Origin: Lactifluus volemus
Taxonomy: Eukaryota; Basidiomycota; Agaricomycetes; Russulales; Russulaceae
Reading direction: 5' to 3'
NCBI GenBank assembly: GCA_022376515.1
Contig: WTXI01000252.1
Span: 1 to 53,128 of the forward strand
DNA length: 53,128 nt
Every line of letters begins with the position of its first letter. Position 1 is the first letter of the stretch. Position numbers and translations under genes: made by a program. Shown here in pieces: positions 46,244-53,128 of the stretch. The notes below the pieces were generated by a model, which saw only the letters and a list, made by a program, of their open reading frames with translations, ran no database searches and was not told the DNA's origin.

Positions 46244-48099
46244 TCATGAGACCTCCATACCCTCCTCTTTGACGCGCACGTCCTCTGCAAGACTCACGCG
46301 GTGCCGTTGGCGTCCTCGCTCAAGACCCTCTGCTTCCATGTCAACATCATCGCTCTCACTCTCCGCCAGCGCGCTCAGCGCGTGCTCCCATTTGCCCGAA
46401 CCTACGTGGTGTAGCTCGTCGTGCAAAACAAGCTCTTCGGGCGCACTTCCGTTACCGTTAAGGGACGAATGAGTTCCATTATGATGCGCAGAAGCAGGCG
46501 CACAGGGTGTGTCTGACGTGCGCAGCGCGCCAATCTGGGCTTCAAGCTCGCGGTTGCGGGTCGCCTGCGCCATAACGAGCTGTTGCAAATATCTGCAACA
46601 CGCATTTGAATGAGGAAAAAGTTCACTTGGACAAATGGAGACGAGTGGCGCACCGGATGTAATCTACACTTTTGCGTAAAATCATACCCTTGTTTGCCTT
46701 GACGACAGACTCTCCGGGGCTCTCACATTTTCCCGAGTCCTCGCTTGTTCCAACTTGCGCAGCGCCCTCTGGAATCAGATTTCCCGACAAGACATCATCG
46801 TGTGTGGGCGAAGTCGGAGTTTGGGTAGTGGCTGGATGAGAAGCTTGGGTTGAGTTTGATCATGAAAAAGAAGGACGAAAAACGAAGCAAGGCGCATACC
46901 ACTTGCATCGAGCATACATTCGGGAATAAGCGTGGCGAGCTCACTGATCTTCTCATTGATGTTGTCTCTGCGGCGTCGCTCGACAGCATTATGGCTCTCA
47001 CGGCGCCGTCGACGTTTTTCACTTGCGATGATCGCCCTGACAACCCCCGTCTCTCAGCGTGTTTCTTGAGAAAAGAAAATGATGACTCACTGTTTAGTAG
47101 CTGCATCATGGGAGGGGTCTGTCCCAATGTCTTTGGGACTGATACCACCAGCACCGGGTGTGCCGTAACTGCCAAAGGCGCCCGTGCCAAGACTATCTGG
47201 TGTTGGGAGGGAAAACTCCTGATGCCAGGCACTGGCAGAGTGCATGGAGAGTGGGGAGACGGGAAGGGTCGACGAGGACTGGCGGTGAGGGGGTATGAGG
47301 ATAGCATGTGGGTGTGCACCGTGCCGCGGGGGGGATACAGAACTGACGCTACCACGTTTGGTACGGGCCGTGCGTGCGGGGCCACCATGGGTGGATGGAG
47401 GCTCGGTGGCAGTAGGTGGACGAGAGCGAGAACGGGAACGAGTATCGGCAGACTCGGAACGGGAGTAGTCCACTGGAGGGTGGTATGAAGATGGTGGGGG
47501 ATCACGTGGATCGTATCGAAGGGAGGACGAGAGGGTGGGGAGGCCATTGTTGTAGTGTGGCGGTGGATGAGCGGAGGAATTCGGGTTGGAATTGGCGTAA
47601 GGGTCGTGGAAGGGGGTGGAGAGTGGGGGTAGTTGAGTGGGGAGGGAGAACTGTTGAGGTGGTTGTTGTTGATGCGGCTGGTGTTGTTGCTGGTGTTGCT
47701 GGTGCTGGTAGGAAGAGTGGGACGCGGAGATTTCGAAGATGTTTGGCCGATACTGCTGTGGTTGGTGAGATTGGGAATGGGGAGATCGTTCGGAAGCGTC
47801 CGGTGACTGAGTTGAACGCTCGTGAGACTGATGATGATGAGGGTGATGCTGGTGTTGAGGAGGCTGAGGGGAGTTAGCCATGAGACTGGCTAGCTCTTCG
47901 GTGAAATCCATGGATGGTTGAGAGAATCTGGGTGTGCTTTACGGAAAGAGTCGGGGAGGAAGTGAGGCACGAACATGTTATTCGGATCGAATTGAGACTG
48001 AGGAGGGGGGGGAGAAGGTACTGATGGTGGAGGGGATGGGAGATGAAAACCCTCTTGTCTGATTTGAGGTTTATACGACGAAGCCTGGTAAAAGGCCAT
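46244..48099 (-). CDS. bHLH transcription factor with a long loop
   Basis: Downstream exons 47036-46900, 46831-46654 and 46592-46244 (introns 54, 68 and 61 bp). Two N-terminal models are both in phase: ATG 48099 with an intron at 47942-47890 (539 residues), or ATG 47911 (494 residues, MDFTEELASLM). The basic region HNAVERRRRDNINEKISELA has His, Glu and Arg at the class B positions that read CACGTG-type E-boxes. Helix 1 ends LATLIPE; helix 2 is KANKGMILRKSVDYIRYLQQ, followed by a zipper-like VMAQATRNRELEAQI. About 50 residues lie between the helices, far longer than usual, and an intron sits in this loop. The N-terminus is rich in Gln, His and Pro (QHQQHQQQHQPHQQQ). Nuclear regulator; target pathway unknown. 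Confidence 0.88.
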
Positions 48100-51000
48100 T
48101 AAGGATGAGAGAAATTTTAATTTTTTTGGAAAAAAGATAAATCGGATAGGTGGATAGGTGGAGAAAAGAGAGAGAGAAAGAGAAAGGTGACAAAGAGTGG
48201 GTGAGGTGAGCGAGTCCAGGGGGACAGGTCAAGCTCAATGCTAGATGTGATCATTATAACTCTTCCCTCGGTCCGTATCCTCTATCCGGGGTCCTCCGCC
48301 TTCTACCAGTATCCTGGCCCGGATCATCTCCTCCTCCGTCCTTCCTTCCACTTTAGGCTTTTCCCCTTCACCGACGCCACCCCGCTCATTCCCGCCTTCT
48401 CCCCACTCACTCAACCCATCCCCTCCCCACCCCCGTACTAATATATATCTACCCTCCTTCACCGGAGATGATCCCTTTCCTACCTCCACATTTCATTCTC
48501 TCTTCTCTCACCCTAATCCGGTCCTTCGTATCATTCACACCGAGAACCCCTTCATTAATCACTTTTTTCCCTCCTTTGGTAACCTTTTCTGATGCCATAA
48601 CAGCGATCGAGCTGCACAGCCGAACCTGCGACTTATGCAACCTATTTTACTATTATTTTCTCTTTTTGGGACACGTATCGTGTAACTTATTTGTATCATA
48701 TGTATGTAAGAAGACCGGCGATGCTTTGGCTCGCCCCCACACCGCCTACACGAGTGCGATTGCGGGGATCAAAAGACTCAATATCAATGACGTCGCCCTA
48801 CACCATGACACCGTCCCCCTCAAGACCGACCGTACAACCTGCAGAGTTCTAATTCCTATATTCAGCATATTCATCCGGACTTCAACTTGTCATCGACCCA
48901 CCAGCGCCACGTACACAATGGGAGCTCCTACACTGTTTTTCCGCATCGGCACCGACGTGGAGAGAAGCAAAAAAAAAACCCCCTCACAACAGAGGACCTG
49001 TTTTCCCGCCGGAGGTATGCTAGTTGCTGCTGCGGGTCGGTGGTGAGACACGAATTCAATTATGAAATTGAATTTGTGACACCGGTAATGGTATGGTCTA
49101 GGAACAGAAAATGACGTCGTCCTCGTGCCACAGACTCAAAAAGCGGGAGGCACGACGCCCCAATCATCGATTCCCATTGGCACGCTCTGTAATCGATGCC
49201 CGCGCGCTTGTGCTTTTGCGATTCGTTCCATGGACACAACTGTTGCAGTACAGCAAACCAAAACTCGCGATCTGAAACTACCCCTCCAACCCTCTCTCTG
49301 TGACGATCAAAGAAAGAAGAAAAAAAAAGACCCTACACAAGAGAATTTTTGGAAGAATGAAAAAATGCCTCGTCGCCACTCCGCTCCCTTTCCGATCCAC
49401 ATGGGTAATCAGGGTCGATTTACGTCCAAAACTCACACGCTATTATACCCTGTCTGTTGAGAAAGCGCAAAGTGTGGTGGCGGCAGACGATGACAACGAC
49501 ACACGTTTGTCCTTGCTGCTGCTGCAAAGTGGACCCGTGCGTGGGAGCGCGTGCGTGCGATGAGTCGATTGGTGCTGGAGGCGAAACGGTCGCCCAGAAA
49601 TAGTAACTCAGATGCCGGGTTCTGACGATGGCGGAGTGGGACGAGTCCGAATTAGCTCCACCCCTTGTGGGAGGGGGGGGAGATAGGTTGAACTTCGGGA
49701 GAAGGGGAGGGGGGTACTGTAGCAAGCGAGAGATGAGCCAAATCCTAAGCGGGGGGGGGCGGGGGGAGGAGTTTCAGATTTTTAGTCTCGGGTGCTGACT
49801 GAGGGGCCCCGCAACGATGCGTGTGCGTCGAGACGGAAATGGTGCGAAGATTGCGGTTCATTTGTCTTTGTACGGGTCCGCTTGCGGAATTTGTACAGGT
49901 CAACGCGAGGATCCAACAAGCGGGCGCAGAGGGGGTGGAGTATTTCGTGGAGCCCCCCGCCTGATGTGAAGAGAGGAGAGGAAAGGACCGTTGCCCCGTT
50001 TCATTCGCCTCGTTCATTTCTTCTACTCGGTGGTGCCACATCGGGAAAAAAAAAATGATGCAACGTTTTCCCTTCCACTCTATGCCACGTGTACCTGGTA
50101 CAATCCTGGAAGGCTACGTTATGATACACCTTCGGAGGAGTGCCTTGATCCCCTCCTTAGATTCCCCAGATTCTCTAAAGAAGCTCCGAGGGGTTCTGCT
50201 GCACGTTGCGGCCCTCGGATCGCTAGGGGAGGCTGAGATAACGCCTCTGATAAGGACAAGAAGCTCCAGAGAAGCCAAACCAAAGACACAAAAAAAACCA
50301 GAAGTGTGGGGGTGATGTGCACACGATGACGCGTAAATGCGGGGATTGGGATCGCTACAGACATAAACCAATGGATAAGCCTGTGGCGCCCGCCAAGCGA
50401 GGGAGAATCCACCTATCGCCCACCCTCCCTGACATTCTCACGCCGAGTAGAAATCTTATCAGAAATGTCAGAGAGAAAATATCTAAATATCTACCTCCTT
50501 CGGGGATAATCGCACAGACACACCATGAGGCTTTGCATGATCCGGGAACAGACGGGTCAAAAAGGGATGGGAAGGATGTAAAATTGCGACGATCAAGGCG
50601 CCGAGGGGAAGGTCCTGCGCATATCCCTCTTCTTCCCTCATCAATTCCGGGTCTGTTATGACTGACCAGCGCCCTACGTTATCGCACATCATATAAGGAA
50701 GCAATTGGAGTGGCCACCAGGCGCAGAGTGAAGCAATAGCCATTTAGACGCGTAGGTGAGTCATTGAAGGGTGGGGAAGGGGATCTGGACATGGCCAAGG
50801 GTGAGGCCCATACAATACGCCGATCGGCGGCAACGTTCGGCCACACTGTTGTAGCGAACATTGCGCCAGAGAACATGAGCGCGCCATTCTAGCGCCAGGG
50901 TTGGGGTTCCATTATCGCAAAAGCGGAGTTAGTTGGCAAGGGAGAGTTAATACACAGGCCACTCCGGCGCGAACAAGCCCTGAGATTAACCAATTGCTTC

Positions 51001-53128
51001 TGCTAATCCATAACGGGGAATGGCGTTGTCGGACGACCATCGACCATGCATCATCAACATGCCTCACCCATCAACGTCAGCGCTGATGCGGTCGAGAGTG
51101 TGTGTGTAAAACGAAATCTACCTACTTGAGCTTAGCGCATCGCATCGCATCGCCCCAAAAAGCAGCCAGGACTTGGGCTTGGCATGTAGGCATCATCGGT
51201 GCCTTTCCTCCATCTCGCCCTTTTCGCATCGAACCGGCCGAAAATGCGTGAAACCAAATCGAGTCAGTCAAGGACATCGGCCGTAAGGTCCGGTGGCTGC
51301 GTTTCCCAATGGAATTGTCAGGGGGTGGAAAAAAAAACAAACATAAAGATTTGATGTGTATTAGCGCAACAAGGATGTGCCAGACATCGGGGGTAGCAGC
51401 GCTGTCCGGCGCGCGGGTTCGGGCGTTCGGGACCTGGGTGCTGTTGACTAAGTGTGGGGTAAAAAGTCCCCATTTGCTGCTAAATTGTGACGGCGCCCGC
51501 GGCATATTTAGTTTGGCGAAAAAAAAAAAAAACGAGAGATTGGAGATTGATTGATTGGTTTTTAGTTTTCCGGTTTGGGGTCCCACACCATCGATCACAC
51601 GCAAGAGGTTGGCAGACACAGCTTTGAACTGACTTGACCGGATGGGCGCGTCGTGCCGGTCGGGAGCAGAAATATGCCGAAAACGAGCAAGAGGGGAGGG
51701 CCCCTGGACACTCGTCCGGTACGCGGCTAAGTCCTGTTTTGCATTTAGATTGAAGATCCTCGGGCCCCAAAGCTAGCCCAAAAAAAAAAAAACTGTAAAG
51801 TGCGCACGTACCTCGCTTCCCCGAATCCCACGACAACTCTTTGACTACTCTTGACAACATGCAACGCAAGGAGGTCCGGCGCAAGGTTGAATTGGGGGGG
51901 ATAACGGGGTGAGTGAGCCCAGTACATCGTCGCCGGGTGTGTGGCGAAGATCCACGGATGAGATTGGGGAGTAAGCTATTCGGGGAGAGAAGTAGGGGTC
52001 AGTCTATGCGTCACCAACCAAACCACATGGCTTAATCGATCGGTGTAGGTTGTTTGAGGTACCAACCTTCCTTCTTGATTGTGTGACTATGAAATGAGAC
52101 CCCGATGCGAGACATATGCTGCTGGTAGACCATTCATGTGGACCGGACCCAGAGCCCTGACTGAGGAAAGGGCTGTAACCCAAGTTAAGATCCGATTTCT
52201 GAACGGGGACAAAGCTGAGAAGTGGGGCTAGGTATGGGAAATTTTGAGAGGTGTTTTTAAAATGAAGAGAAACGTGAATGAACATCTTGGGTCACAGGGT
52301 TATTGTTGAAAACCAGTGGGTGGCGGGAATGGGGAGAGGAAAGAGAGGGAGATGTCACGACAGATGGACGACAGTGGGGCACTTCTGTCGCAAGAAAGTG
52401 GGCCTCTACATTGCAATAGGATGGCAGGCTTGGGGTTCATAAATACGAACGGAATCGACCCTAGGATCCATCACCTCCGTGACCCGTGTCCATGCCCACC
52501 TGATACTAGTAGGTCATCTGCCCCCCCATGCGCCTCTGTCACGATGTTCACGTCCTCTACAAACTACTAATTATTATTACTGCCGCGGGCTGAGACCGCC
52601 AAATGCCACCACTGGCCCAGCCTTCCTAGACAATATAAAATCGGGTTTTATTGCCGGTGTGCTGTTCCCGCTGCTGTTGGGCTGGCTCTCTAATCGCGGC
52701 AGGTGGAATACAATAATGCTCGCGGGCACGCTTAAGCGAATGTTACGTGGACCCGCGTATCATCTGAGCACCTGAGGAATTGGCGTGATTGGGCGCAAGG
52801 TCACCTGCGTCGGTCATCCGTTACCCTAAGACGAGTTGTTTCCACAAAGTACTTGAAATGCTCCATGCTCCATGCTCTGAAGGCATCCCTCTTCTGAGTG
52901 GTGTCTCAACCGTGATGGCAGGTATTTGTCCATACCCGGCGAATCTACCTACGGCAAACTCCAGAGCAGCCATCCAACCCCGAAACTTCCTTTTGTCGGC
53001 AATCTACTTTCAAGTAAGTACGCTTTCCTCTTTGCACTAGAACGGATGCAATTCGTCCCCCTATCACAGTTGCTAACTTTGATTGATCTGATCTCCATCT
53101 CCGACTTCTCCAACCCCTATAATAAGTC
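48100..53128. other. gene-free interval upstream of the bHLH gene
   Basis: About 5 kb without a gene I can support. The first 400 bp are strongly pyrimidine-rich on the plus strand and should contain the bHLH promoter. Poly-A/T tracts recur (48970, 49320, 50050, 51520, 51780). A donor-like CAAGTAAGTA with a possible acceptor (ATCACAG) about 57 bp later near 53012-53068 could belong to a gene beyond the right edge. Confidence 0.45.
49664..49775 (+). repeat. G-run cluster with G-quadruplex potential
   Basis: Several runs of four or more G lie within about 110 bp on the plus strand (GGGAGGGGGGGG, GGGGAGGGGGG, GCGGGGGGGGGCGGGGGGAGG). Four or more runs at short spacing meet the usual pattern for a G-quadruplex. 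Confidence 0.6.

Noticed and set aside
52980..53128. Start of a further gene at the right edge (donor CAAGTAAGTA)
   Set aside because: One donor-like site with no recognisable coding sequence on either side is not enough for a gene call.
1..53128. CRISPR array, bacterial operon or ribosomal RNA
   Set aside because: No regularly spaced short direct repeats, no Shine-Dalgarno/operon structure and no rRNA signature; the spliced genes are eukaryotic.

Overview
This window reads as nuclear DNA of a basidiomycete fungus, most likely an Agaricomycete; the NACHT-WD40 gene style recalls Rhizoctonia/Ceratobasidium, but that placement is inference. The grounds are genes broken by many short introns (about 43-103 bp, mostly 48-70), close gene spacing, basidiomycete-type regulators (bZIP, bHLH, F-box-like), a calcineurin A gene of fungal form and a STAND NACHT-WD40 gene. 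Exon joins were worked out by hand from splice sites and checked for reading phase.

Layout. 1-4635 (-): the 5' part and most of a ZNFX1/Hrr1-type helicase with NF-X1 zinc fingers, an RNA-silencing type protein that runs off the left edge. 5030-18830: accessory DNA made of three diverged tandem blocks (A about 5030-9785, B about 11070-15235, C about 15240-18830). Each block keeps one small intact two-exon C2H2 zinc-finger gene on the minus strand while the rest has decayed. A Helitron helicase-like fragment lies at the A/B junction. 19282-24924: a bZIP factor (-) and the exosome subunit RRP43 (+) share a 118-bp divergent promoter, followed by a first calcineurin A gene (+). 25000-31990: a duplicated calcineurin 3' flank, a large NACHT-WD40 gene (+) with 13 full near-identical WD40 units, and an orphan copy of the last exon of the first calcineurin gene. 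32000-39981: a second, canonical calcineurin A gene (+), an F-box-like gene (+), a METTL18/HPM1-type histidine methyltransferase gene (+), and a convergent gene of uncertain class (-). 40000-53128: gene-poor sequence with one bHLH transcription factor (46244-48099, -) and a decayed coding-like stretch at 40.1-41.5 kb.

How it fits together. The core genes (exosome, calcineurin signalling, protein histidine methylation, transcription factors) are ordinary and look intact, apart from a likely single-base problem at the methyltransferase start. The left 19 kb and the 25-31 kb interval look like fast-evolving sequence: tandem duplication, a transposon relic, an NLR-like gene with homogenised repeats, and shuffled calcineurin pieces. 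The helicase C-terminus also shows two apparent one-base deletions, so either the assembly has indels or some genes are decaying.
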